A DNA stretch of 38,477 nucleotides from Mariniblastus sp. (lineage in GTDB: Bacteria; Planctomycetota; Planctomycetia; Pirellulales; Pirellulaceae): NCBI GenBank assembly GCA_023300235.1, contig JALZWN010000116.1, positions 1-38,477 on the forward strand, read 5' to 3'. A program made the position numbers and the translations under genes. How positions within the stretch are numbered: position 1 is the first letter of the stretch; each line of letters begins with the position of its first letter. Of this stretch, positions 8,725 to 16,857 are shown in pieces. The notes below the pieces were generated by a model. It had not been told where the DNA came from. It saw only the letters and a program-made list of their open reading frames with translations, and did not search any database.

Positions 8725-9336
8725 ATGCACAAGTTCATTTTGGCCCTTGCCGTTATCGTCGCCCTATCCATGCCTTCGCTTGCCCAAGCCCAACCAGGTG
8801 GTGGCCAACGCGGTGGCGGCGAAGGAGGCCCCAGGGGCGGACAACGTGGCGGATCCGAAGGTGGCCGACGCGGCGGGCCACCCGCTGCTTCACCAATCAT
8901 GACAGCACTGGACGTCGACAAAGACGGGAAACTATCCGCTGAAGAAATCGCAAACGCCCCAACCACCTTAAAAACGCTGGACAAAAACCTAGACGGCGTA
9001 CTCGAATCAACCGAATTGGCTCCACCACGCGACAACGGCCAAGGCGGGCGAGACCCAAACCAGATGGTCGAACGCATGATGGCTCGCGACACCGACGGTG
9101 ACGGCAAAGTATCCAAAGAAGAAGGTGGCGAACAAATGAGCCGCGTCTTCGGCCGGTTTGATTCCGACGGAGACGGCTTCATCACCAAAACTGAAGTTGA
9201 AACCATGGCCCAGCAGTTCCAAGGTGGCGGTGGACGCCGAGGCGGAGGAGGAGCTGGCGGTGGACGCGGAGGAGCTGGTGGCGGCGGCGGTCGTGGGGCA
9301 AGCACCAAAGAAAACCGACCCGGCTTCGACCAATAG
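8725..9336 (+). CDS. Secreted EF-hand protein with Gly/Arg-rich ends
   Basis: This is a predicted exported calcium-binding protein of 203 residues. The N-terminus MHKFILALAVIVALSMPSLAQA is a signal peptide with probable cleavage after AQA. Four EF-hand loops are seen: DVDKDGKLSAEE (63-74), DKNLDGVLESTE (86-97), DTDGDGKVSKEE (122-133) and DSDGDGFITKTE (146-157). All keep Asp at position 1 and Gly at 6. Glycine/arginine-rich segments lie on both sides (about 23-52 and 166-192). The frame is open upstream, but ATG 8725 was chosen because the signal peptide begins there; the Shine-Dalgarno is weak (GAAAG). It is followed after 36 bases by the PQQ-propeller gene. The binding partner is not evident. 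Confidence 0.88.
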   Translation: MHKFILALAVIVALSMPSLAQAQPGGGQRGGGEGGPRGGQRGGSEGGRRGGPPAASPIMTALDVDKDGKLSAEEIANAPTTLKTLDKNLDGVLESTELAPPRDNGQGGRDPNQMVERMMARDTDGDGKVSKEEGGEQMSRVFGRFDSDGDGFITKTEVETMAQQFQGGGGRRGGGGAGGGRGGAGGGGGRGASTKENRPGFDQ

Positions 9337-9372
9337 GCAATCGCACCCCGTATTCTTTCATTGGACAGATTT

Positions 9373-10725
9373 ATGAAAAACCAATTTTCTATCGCGACGC
9401 TACTTGTCGCCTTCATCGTCACGCCACTATTTTGCTTTTCCGTCGACGCCCAAACCAACGACTGGTCTCGCTTTCGTGGCCCACAAGGCAACGGCATCAG
9501 CGACGGCAACGCTCCCACCAAGTGGTCGCCAGAAGAAAACATCAAATGGAAAACCCCGCTGCCGGGCGCAGGGTGCTCTTCACCGATCGTCGTCGCTGGA
9601 AAAATCTTTGTCACGTGCTACTCAGGTTACGGCGAAACGCGTAACAATGTCGGCGACAAGAAAGATCTAAAGCGCCATGTGGTTTGCATCGATCAAGCCA
9701 GTGGAAAAGAGCTCTGGTCAAAAACGCTCGACGGCACCGACAACGAAGATACTTTCACCGGGATCGGCGTTACCGCTCACGGCTACGCTTCTCACACGCC
9801 AGTTTGCGACGGCGAGTCGTTGTTTGTTTTCTTGGGCAAAGGTGGCGTGATCGCCTACGACCTCGACGGCGAAGAACTTTGGAAAAAGGACGTTGGTGAC
9901 CAATCGGACTCGAAGAAATGGGGCTCTGCAGCAAGTCCGGTCGTTTGCGATGACTTGTTGATCGTTCCAGCGGTCGCCGAAAGCCGCGCCGTTTTTGGGT
10001 TGGACAAGAAAACTGGCGAAGAGCGTTGGAGTTGCCCGTCAAAAGCCATGGACAACACTTGGTCGACCCCAATGGTGATCAAAGTTGACGACGATCGAAC
10101 CGACATCGTGGTCGGTGTCCCCAACGAACTGTGGGCCATTAACGCAGACACGGGTAAGCTTGCCTGGCTTGCATCCGGAGTTGCGAACGAACAGACCGGT
10201 TTTTACACCAGCCCAGTCATCAGCGACGGCATCGTTTACGCGTCAGTTGGCGGTCGCAGTGGCGGAGGAAGCATCGCCGTTCGAACCGGTGGTAAAAAAG
10301 ACGTCACCGATTCGCACGTGAATTGGAAATCAAAAACCAGTGCTAGTTTCTCAAGCCCGGTGGTGTTTGGCGGTCAGATGTTTACCGTGGCTCGTGGCGG
10401 TTTCATGGAAATATCCGACGCAAAGACTGGCAAGAATTTGAAAAAGATTCGTTTCAAATCCAGCGACTCTAGTCGCCCAAAAAATGCCGGCGGTGGCGGC
10501 CGGTTTGGCTCTCCGGACTACGGCTCGCCCATTATCGCTGGCGACAAATTGTATTTCACCAAAGGCAACGGAGAAACGTTCGTGTTCAACGCCGACGCCG
10601 AATGTGAACAGATCGCCGCCAACAAGCTAACCGACGACAGCGAAATCTTTTCCGGAACACCAGCGATTAGCGACGGCAAGCTGTACATTCGCTCCAGCAA
10701 GTTTTTGTACTGCGTGGGCGAGTAG
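9373..10725 (+). CDS. Exported PQQ-like beta-propeller protein
   Basis: This 450-residue protein belongs to the PQQ/BamB-like repeat family that is abundant in planctomycetes. It starts with a signal peptide (MKNQFSIATLLVAFIVTPL to about VDAQ), then the lineage-typical DWSRFRGPQGNGISDG, and continues with blade repeats of the type G-x-x-L-W. Examples are CIDQASGKELWSK, YDLDGEELWKKD, LDKKTGEERWSC and INADTGKLAWLA. A TTG four codons upstream is in frame, but ATG 9373 gives the better signal peptide. The real PQQ-alcohol dehydrogenase catalytic motifs are not evident, so a scaffold or binding role is more likely than oxidation. It appears to form a two-gene unit with the EF-hand gene. Confidence 0.85.
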   Translation: MKNQFSIATLLVAFIVTPLFCFSVDAQTNDWSRFRGPQGNGISDGNAPTKWSPEENIKWKTPLPGAGCSSPIVVAGKIFVTCYSGYGETRNNVGDKKDLKRHVVCIDQASGKELWSKTLDGTDNEDTFTGIGVTAHGYASHTPVCDGESLFVFLGKGGVIAYDLDGEELWKKDVGDQSDSKKWGSAASPVVCDDLLIVPAVAESRAVFGLDKKTGEERWSCPSKAMDNTWSTPMVIKVDDDRTDIVVGVPNELWAINADTGKLAWLASGVANEQTGFYTSPVISDGIVYASVGGRSGGGSIAVRTGGKKDVTDSHVNWKSKTSASFSSPVVFGGQMFTVARGGFMEISDAKTGKNLKKIRFKSSDSSRPKNAGGGGRFGSPDYGSPIIAGDKLYFTKGNGETFVFNADAECEQIAANKLTDDSEIFSGTPAISDGKLYIRSSKFLYCVGE

Positions 10726-10797
10726 TTTTGGAATTGATGGCTGCCTGAAATTGGCAACTGCATGGCAGTCCAACAATTCGATAAGAACGTTACCTCC

Positions 10798-10830
10798 AAA
10801 GGGCTTGCAGATTACTGCAAGCCCTTTTCT
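10798..10830 (+). terminator. Strong terminator after the PQQ-propeller gene
   Basis: A perfect 13-bp stem (AAAGGGCTTGCAG / CTGCAAGCCCTTT, loop ATTA) ends in four T residues. It lies 73 bases after the propeller stop. The A run on the other side would let it work on the minus strand as well. Confidence 0.88.
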
Positions 10831-10986
10831 CGTTTGGCAGCTTCAGTGCTTCACGGCCTGCTCAAAAGTTGGCTTTTCCGAGAATTTAGTCGCAGAGTTT
10901 AACGACAAGCCGGAAGGCGGAGGCGACAACGCCATTTCAAACCACAGCGTCTCCTAACATTTCAGCCCTTCCTCGTTTTCAGCCGC

Positions 10987-11050
10987 TTAAAAGGCCAAGC
11001 GCCTGACCGTTTTAATAGCCCCGACGAAAGAACTTAAAGTTCCGCAGGAC
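10987..11050. repeat. Intergenic repeat family 2, copy 1
   Basis: The segment TTAAAAGGCCAAGCGCCTG ... AACTTAAAGTTCCGCAGG matches 21571-21634 (TTTAAAGGCCAAGGGCCTG ... AACTGAAAGTTCCGCAGG) at most positions. It includes the inner hairpin AGAACTTAAAGTTC. Both copies lie between convergent genes. The rest of 10831-11257 holds only this and copy B of the composite repeat. Confidence 0.7.
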
Positions 11051-11067
11051 TTCGCCAGCATCTCAGC

Positions 11068-11162
11068 GAGCCCGACGCGTCAGCGAGGAAATGTGGTGAT
11101 GGGCTTCCAGCCTGTCATGCGTGCAGACAGGCTGAGAATCCTCTCTCACGCGTCAGGCTACC
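11068..11162. repeat. Composite intergenic repeat, copy B
   Basis: Outer arms GAGCCCGACGCGTCAGCGAG (11068-11087) and TCCTCTCTCACGCG...GGCTACC (11139-11162) are inverted relative to each other. Between them lies an inner hairpin, CAGCCTGTC / GACAGGCTG (11108-11134). The inner text ATGTGGTGATGGGCTTCCAG is nearly identical to copy C at about 28315-28334. It sits past the end of hemL. Confidence 0.8.
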
Positions 11163-11257
11163 ATTGCCAGCAACGCTCACGATCTCCCGCAACGCCACCG
11201 ACCTAATCACGCTAACGACCTAATCACGCGAACGATCTAAACCCGCCAACGACCCGA

Positions 11258-12559
11258 TCACGCGATCGACTTGAGCGTCTCAGCCGCCATCGCGATGGTA
11301 TGGTCGATGTCTTCTTCGGTATGCGCGTTGGAAATAAACAACGCCTCGAATTGACTGCAAGGCATATAAACCCCACGCTCAATCAAACCCCAGAAGTATT
11401 TAGAGAACATCTTGGTATCGCACTTGGACGCCGACTCCCAATCCGTCACTGGCCCCGGATTGAAGAACAACGTCAACATGCTACCAACGCGATTCACGCA
11501 ATGCTCAATCCCCGCATCACCAGCTGCTTTGCTCAGCCCGACCGCCAACCGTTCGGCCAATTGCTCCAGTCGCTCATACGGTGGCATTTCTTTCAACGAA
11601 CGCAACATCGCAATTCCCGCCGCCGTCGCGATCGGGTTGCCGCTCAACGTTCCCGCTTGAAACACTTTACCCGCGGGCAGAACGTGTTGCATGATTTCTC
11701 GTTTGCCACCAAAAACACCCAACGGCAAACCACCGCCGACAATTTTCCCCAGCGTCGTCAAGTCCGGCGAAATACCAAACAACGACTGCGCGCCGCCACG
11801 AGCCACGCGAAAACCACACATCACTTCGTCAAAAATCAACACCGCACCGCTGTCTTGTGTCAACGATCGTAACGCCGTCAAAAATTCTTTCGTCGGCGTC
11901 ACGCAACCCATGTTGCCACAAACCGGTTCCAAAATCACCGCCGCGATCCGATCGCCATGAGTTTTGAACGCCCCCGCCAACATCTCGCAGTCGTTGTAGT
12001 TCAGCACCATCGTATCTTGGCTGGTTCCCGCGGTCACTCCTGGTGAATCGGGAACCGCCAACGTCGCCGCAGCACTACCCGCCGCTACCAACAAGCTATC
12101 CACGTGCCCGTGGTAATTGCCTGCAAACTTGATCACGATATCGCGCCCCGTGAACCCGCGAGCCAACCGGATGGCACTCATCGTCGCTTCGGTTCCCGAA
12201 TTGACCAACCGAACCATCTCGACCGACGGCACCGCCTCAATCACCAATTCCGCCAATTCGTTTTCAGCGACCGTCGGCGCTCCAAAACTCGTCCCCCGAT
12301 CGACTGCCGCATGAACTGCTTCGCTGATCGGTGGCCATTGGTGACCAAAAATCATCGGTCCCCAAGAACCGATGTAGTCGATGTACTTATTCCCATCGAT
12401 GTCAAACAAGTACGCGCCGTCACCACGCTCGAACACAATCGGCTCACCGCCGACCGCACCGAAGGCTCGCGCCGCGCTGTTGACACCACCGGGCATGAGG
12501 CGTTTCGCACGAGCGTATTCAGTTTGGCTATTTTGGTGGTCGAGTTGAGGTTGAGTCAC
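11258..12559 (-). CDS. hemL: Glutamate-1-semialdehyde 2,1-aminomutase
   Basis: HemL converts glutamate-1-semialdehyde to 5-aminolevulinate with PLP, the last step of the C5 route to tetrapyrroles. The 433-residue length is normal. Seen are LMPGGVNSAARAF near the N-terminus, the phosphate-binding VNSGTEATMSAIRLAR (about 119-134), NYHGHVDSLLV, IFDEVMCGFR (242-251) and the PLP lysine K272 in LGKIVGGGLPLG. GTLSGNP follows. It ends before the repeat-rich gap and is downstream of the DUF3754 gene on the same strand (56 bases), so it may be co-transcribed with it. Confidence 0.97.
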   Translation of the reverse strand: MTQPQLDHQNSQTEYARAKRLMPGGVNSAARAFGAVGGEPIVFERGDGAYLFDIDGNKYIDYIGSWGPMIFGHQWPPISEAVHAAVDRGTSFGAPTVAENELAELVIEAVPSVEMVRLVNSGTEATMSAIRLARGFTGRDIVIKFAGNYHGHVDSLLVAAGSAAATLAVPDSPGVTAGTSQDTMVLNYNDCEMLAGAFKTHGDRIAAVILEPVCGNMGCVTPTKEFLTALRSLTQDSGAVLIFDEVMCGFRVARGGAQSLFGISPDLTTLGKIVGGGLPLGVFGGKREIMQHVLPAGKVFQAGTLSGNPIATAAGIAMLRSLKEMPPYERLEQLAERLAVGLSKAAGDAGIEHCVNRVGSMLTLFFNPGPVTDWESASKCDTKMFSKYFWGLIERGVYMPCSQFEALFISNAHTEEDIDHTIAMAAETLKSIA

Positions 12560-12615
12560 GGCGGTTCACTAAGTGATTAAAGTAAAAAGAAAAATTAAAA
12601 GCCGAAGCGGCTAGA

Positions 12616-14007
12616 CTACGGAAGCAACTGTTTCCAACGTTCTGCAATCGTTTCGGTTGCGTTTTCGATCGGCACGGCCTTCCAGTATCCGTCTCGATCT
12701 ACCGTTGCCAATCCAAGCCGAGCCAATTTACCGAGCGCGTCGTGGACTTCAAAATCCACGTCCGCCGCTCGATGCTCGCACTGGTCGTTCAAATCATCGT
12801 CGTTAAGGGCTCTACAGACCGACGATTTTATGAAGGCTTCGACCGCTTCGTCAAGTTGCCGAAAACGCGCACCTGATTCGCGGAACTCAGGATGTTTCCA
12901 CAGCACCGTATACGCCAAAATCGTTTCGCTAACCTCTTGTTCCTCGGCTTCGTTCAAAATCCGGTACAACACACCCAAGTTGTTGTCCAAATTCTTCAAA
13001 TACAGATTTTTAGTCAGCCCCGATTGGTAGTTGTTCTTCGTCCGAAAATAGCTCATCACCGATTTCCCGACGTATCCAATCGAACCACCAATCAACACCG
13101 TCAAACCGAAAATTGTGCCCCAACTGAACGCCAGCGTTAGCAACAACGCACTACGAGAAATCTTGTAAATCGTGATCGCCATACCAGACAAAGTCGGAAA
13201 CAGGATTTTCGCTCGATCCATTTTCGTCAGACGGATCTTCGACCCCGGCAACAACACCTCCACTTCGGATTCAGGAATGTCTTTGAAGGTTTTCAAATAA
13301 ACAAACCGCGAATCCAGCTTCGCCTGCGTTTTCTTCTTTTTGTCGTCCAGATCTTCTTTGATACGAAACACCATGATCAACCGAGAAAACTCGGGCAGTT
13401 CGATGGTTTCTTTCATAAACGCTTTTTGCCAGCGGCGACGATGGATGTCAACTTTCCGGTACCCCCGAGCAAAAATCTCAAGCCGATCGAAAATCTCGAA
13501 GTCAACTTCCAGCTTCACGCCCCATTGCCACCCAACATCGATCGCCCGCTGGATCTCTTTCCGCGTCAACCGTTTGTAGTGCGCAGAGAACAGCAGACCG
13601 GAGACTTGGTCAATCAGTTGATCACCAACGCCTTCGAGTTTATCTTTGCCTAGTGACTCCATCGCCAGCAATTGAGTGTCCGGATCCAACAGTGCGTAAA
13701 CAGCTTCCAAACGCAACAACGTCGATTGATGCTCAACATGAAACAGCGCCCCAACGCGGTCGCACAACTTCTCAAACGATTCCAGATCCTGGCCGTCCAA
13801 GGAATACAAATCAACCAAGCCAGACTTCAGGTCGGCTTGTCGTAGCGGGATAAACGTCGGACGATCAGGTAATTGCTGAGCGATCGGGTTGTCCTCGATC
13901 CGGCCCAGGATGTTTTCATGTTGTGGGTTGGTGGTGGTGTCCAAGAATGCATTTCGTGTGTGAGACGTTTTCGTAAAATGGGCGTGGGTGAACGTTGGCC
14001 TTCGCAA
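12616..14007 (-). CDS. DUF3754 / TMEM143-like membrane protein
   Basis: A 463-residue protein resembling the DUF3754 family, named in eukaryotes after TMEM143; its molecular role is not established. The N-terminal segment RPTFIPLRQADLKSGLVD, the central VYLKTFKDIPESEVEVLLPGSKIRLTKMDR (discussed here as two blocks, FKDIPESEVEVLLPG and KIRLTKMDR) and the following hydrophobic region fit the family. Two membrane segments are likely near residues 265-315 (ITIYKISRSALLLTLAF and WGTIFGLTVLIGGSIGYV). The start is uncertain: no ATG is available, and TTG at 14007 or TTG at 13944 are the candidates, neither with a good ribosome-binding site. It lies 34 bases after trkA. Confidence 0.7.
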   Translation of the reverse strand: MRRPTFTHAHFTKTSHTRNAFLDTTTNPQHENILGRIEDNPIAQQLPDRPTFIPLRQADLKSGLVDLYSLDGQDLESFEKLCDRVGALFHVEHQSTLLRLEAVYALLDPDTQLLAMESLGKDKLEGVGDQLIDQVSGLLFSAHYKRLTRKEIQRAIDVGWQWGVKLEVDFEIFDRLEIFARGYRKVDIHRRRWQKAFMKETIELPEFSRLIMVFRIKEDLDDKKKKTQAKLDSRFVYLKTFKDIPESEVEVLLPGSKIRLTKMDRAKILFPTLSGMAITIYKISRSALLLTLAFSWGTIFGLTVLIGGSIGYVGKSVMSYFRTKNNYQSGLTKNLYLKNLDNNLGVLYRILNEAEEQEVSETILAYTVLWKHPEFRESGARFRQLDEAVEAFIKSSVCRALNDDDLNDQCEHRAADVDFEVHDALGKLARLGLATVDRDGYWKAVPIENATETIAERWKQLLP

Positions 14008-14041
14008 ACTTTGCGACTGGCCAATTCACACCGACCACCTT

Positions 14042-15382
14042 TTACGTCGGCGAAAACAAAGCCAGCGCCGCATCGACCACATCATCTTCAAGCAACAAAA
14101 TTACCGTATCGTTAGCCGCAAATCGATCTTGTGCACCGGGAACCCGGACTTGATCTTGTTTGGCGGCCGCAACCACCAAACAGCGCTCGGGCAAACCAAG
14201 CTCCGCGATCGTGGATTCCGTCGCCGGACTCTCCGCCGCCACCTCGATTTCGATCACGTTGATCAGCCCACCCGGCAACTTGGTTTTTGAAATCACGACC
14301 CCTTCGGTCATGTATGACAAAATCTGCTTCGCCATCACATCAAAATCACTGATCGCCGTATCAATGCCCAACCGATCAACAACGCGCGAGTAATCTGGCC
14401 GTTTGATGGTCGCAACGGTCATTTTCGTGCCCAAGTCGTTGGCTCGAACGCACATCACCATATTGTCTTCGTCGTCGCCAGTTGTGGCCACAAAAACATC
14501 AGCATTGCCGACTCGTAGCTCTTCAAAAGTAACCAAATCCGTGGCTGCGGAATTGATCACCGTTGCGAGCTCAAGCTGCGCCGCCAAAATCTGACAGCGA
14601 TCGGCATCCGGTTCCACGACCATCACCTTGAAGCGTTCTCGCTCAAGAATTTTGGCAAGATGAAAACCGGTTTCACCACCGCCAGCGATCACCACGCGGC
14701 GAGGCTTTTCGACGGTGCTTTTGAACAACGTTCGAACGACTTTCAGTTCTTCCGGGCGGAAGAAAATCGTGACCTTGTCGCCGATCTCGAATTGGTCGTC
14801 CGCCGAAGCAATCCACATGCGGTGATCACGTTGGATTGTGCCGACACGAACGTTCGATGGCAAACCGAGATCGCGAATTTTGTTGCGAGTGATTTTACTT
14901 TCTTGGCCAATGATCAACTCTTGAACTTGCAAGTCACCGCGAGTCAACTGCTCGACCACCAACGATCCGGGCGTGCGAATCGATCGCGCAAGTTCAAGTG
15001 CACACAAATGTTCCAGCGACAACATTCGATCGATATTAAAGTGCCCTTGATAGTCAAAGGTACTTAGATCTCGAAAAACAGGCGCGTAGATTCTTGCGAT
15101 CGCACGGCGAGCCCCCATGGCCTTGGCCATACTGGCGGCGACGATATTGGTTTCGTCGTTACCGGTGACCGCTAAACAAACGTCCGCATTGAGAATGCCC
15201 GCCTGAAACAAAATACTCGACTGACTGGCCGAACCTAGCAACGCTCGAACGTCAAGTTCTTCGTTGACTCGGCGGACCACTTCCGGGTCTTTGTCGATCA
15301 GCGTGACGACGTGTTCGTGCTGACAGAGCATTTCAGCAATGGCTTTTCCGACGTTACCTGCACCCAAGATTACGATGTTCAT
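14042..15382 (-). CDS. trkA: Trk potassium-uptake regulatory protein TrkA
   Basis: TrkA is the cytosolic NAD(H)/nucleotide-binding gate of Trk/Ktr potassium channels. The 446-residue protein has the duplicated RCK architecture. The first nucleotide-binding domain starts MNIVILGAGNVGKAIAEML and the second RRVVIAGGGETGFHLAKIL (about 230-248). Each is followed by an RCK_C domain, with FEIGDKVTIFFRPEE and FAANDTVILLLEDD closing the two halves. The membrane subunit TrkH/TrkG is not in the window. The neighbouring DUF3754 membrane protein is on the same strand, but I know of no functional tie. Confidence 0.93.
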   Translation of the reverse strand: MNIVILGAGNVGKAIAEMLCQHEHVVTLIDKDPEVVRRVNEELDVRALLGSASQSSILFQAGILNADVCLAVTGNDETNIVAASMAKAMGARRAIARIYAPVFRDLSTFDYQGHFNIDRMLSLEHLCALELARSIRTPGSLVVEQLTRGDLQVQELIIGQESKITRNKIRDLGLPSNVRVGTIQRDHRMWIASADDQFEIGDKVTIFFRPEELKVVRTLFKSTVEKPRRVVIAGGGETGFHLAKILERERFKVMVVEPDADRCQILAAQLELATVINSAATDLVTFEELRVGNADVFVATTGDDEDNMVMCVRANDLGTKMTVATIKRPDYSRVVDRLGIDTAISDFDVMAKQILSYMTEGVVISKTKLPGGLINVIEIEVAAESPATESTIAELGLPERCLVVAAAKQDQVRVPGAQDRFAANDTVILLLEDDVVDAALALFSPT

Positions 15383-15455
15383 ATATTCGACAGTTCGCTG
15401 AGTTGCTGGAAATATTTGAAATATTCGCCTGAAAAACCGGTTCTCCGCCGGCTGA

Positions 15456-16715
15456 CTACTTCTGGATCACCACCGTGGCGATCTGGCCGGTCACTGAGTA
15501 ACTCGATTTCAATACGTTGTTGATTTTCGTCAACGTTGGCGAATCGTTGTTGAGCACTTTTATCGGGCAGTCGGCGGCAATTTGTTGACAATTCAGCGTC
15601 GGAGGAACGTGCTGGTTTTTGATCGACAAAATGGACGCGATCAATTCCACCATCGAAGTACCTGGGCCGAGGTTTCCAAATGCACCTTTGTGAGCCACAA
15701 CTGGCGTGTCGCCCATGGCGTTGGCGATCGCGGTTGCTTCATGTGCGTCACCAGCGACCGCGCCCATGGCGTTGGCGTTCACCAAATCGATTTGCTCGGC
15801 GGTCAAACCAGCTCGCTGCGTCGCCAATTTCAAATGGTATTCCAGGTCAGCCGAAAAGCCATCCGAATCCAACGCGTGGTAACCTCGTGACCAACCACCG
15901 ATTTTGCACAGCACATTCGCACCGCGTTTTTCGGCGAATTCTTTTGATTCCAACACAATCGCTCCAGCGCCCTCGCCGACCACCATCCCATCACGGTCTT
16001 GAGCAAACGGGCGTGAAGCCTGCTCCGGCTGGTTGATGCTTTTACTTAGCGAATCAGTTCCGCGATAAAGCGTCGACACCAACGACATTTGCGAACCGGT
16101 GCCGCCAACCACGACCACGTCCGCCACCCCTCGTTGAATCAAATCCGCGCCCTCGATCAGCGACAACAAGCCTGACGCTTCGCCTTGGCAAATCGAATTG
16201 CTGGGACCGCGAGCATCCATGGCGATCGAGATATGCGAGGCGGCCATGTTCGGCAGGTACTTCAGCATCCACAGCGGCTGGATTTCTCGCAACGCAAATT
16301 CGCCCCAGCGTTCATGCTGGTACTCGCTGTCGACGGTGCACTTTTGAAATACGTCGGCAACCTCGTTGGGGTCAGCAAAAAAAGTCTCCGTGCCAAAGAC
16401 CGTTCCAAATCGATCCTGATTCAAAACACCTTCGCCATAGTTCGCTTGGGCGACCGCCATCGAAGCGGCGCCGCAACCGTATTGGACCGGGGCGCACATG
16501 ATCTTCATCGCCTTGCGTGGCTTGACGTACTCTTTGCCAACAAAGTCCTTGACCGCCGCGGCGATACGATGGGGCAACTGCACGTCCTCAAAGCCCGCGC
16601 GGACTGACACTCCACTTCGGCCGGCGACCAAGGCATCCCAAAAAGCATCCTCGCCAACTCCGATTGGAGTAACGACGCCGACACCTGTGACAACAACTTC
16701 GGGGTACGGTTTCAT
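15456..16715 (-). CDS. Catalytically degenerate beta-ketoacyl synthase homologue
   Basis: A 419-residue thiolase-fold protein aligned over its whole length with FabF-type ketosynthases (VVVTGVGVVTPIG start, RPFAQDRDGMVVGEGAGAIV in the middle). The three catalytic residues are all replaced. In GPSNSICQGEASG (170-182) the active-site cysteine position is E179. VNAHGT reads VNANAM with N315, and the second histidine position (KxxxGH) reads KGAFGN with N348. It cannot condense by the normal mechanism and recalls the chain-length-factor partners of type II polyketide synthases, where the cysteine is also lost. No active ketosynthase or ACP is adjacent. ATG 16715 was chosen over TTG 16721; no clear ribosome-binding site. 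Confidence 0.88.
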   Translation of the reverse strand: MKPYPEVVVTGVGVVTPIGVGEDAFWDALVAGRSGVSVRAGFEDVQLPHRIAAAVKDFVGKEYVKPRKAMKIMCAPVQYGCGAASMAVAQANYGEGVLNQDRFGTVFGTETFFADPNEVADVFQKCTVDSEYQHERWGEFALREIQPLWMLKYLPNMAASHISIAMDARGPSNSICQGEASGLLSLIEGADLIQRGVADVVVVGGTGSQMSLVSTLYRGTDSLSKSINQPEQASRPFAQDRDGMVVGEGAGAIVLESKEFAEKRGANVLCKIGGWSRGYHALDSDGFSADLEYHLKLATQRAGLTAEQIDLVNANAMGAVAGDAHEATAIANAMGDTPVVAHKGAFGNLGPGTSMVELIASILSIKNQHVPPTLNCQQIAADCPIKVLNNDSPTLTKINNVLKSSYSVTGQIATVVIQK

Positions 16716-16761
16716 TAACAATCAAGCGGAAGAATAATACTTCGACGTCAAAATAACGGTG

Positions 16762-16786
16762 ACCGCCCCGTGATTTTCCGGGCGGT
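16762..16786 (-). terminator. Possible hairpin between the acyltransferase and ketosynthase-like genes
   Basis: A 7-bp GC-rich stem (ACCGCCC / GGGCGGT) with an 11-base loop lies in the 142-base gap. The following T run is poor in either direction, so termination is uncertain. Confidence 0.35.
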
Positions 16787-16857
16787 TTGGTCGAGTCGAA
16801 TTAAGTGATTTGGAGGCAACAACGAACGTCAAAAAATGGCTTTTCAATGCGTCCTCA

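Noticed and set aside
8568..9614. Pro/Ser-rich open frame on the minus strand opposite the EF-hand gene
   Set aside because: Its proline runs are the reverse reading of the glycine-rich EF-hand protein.
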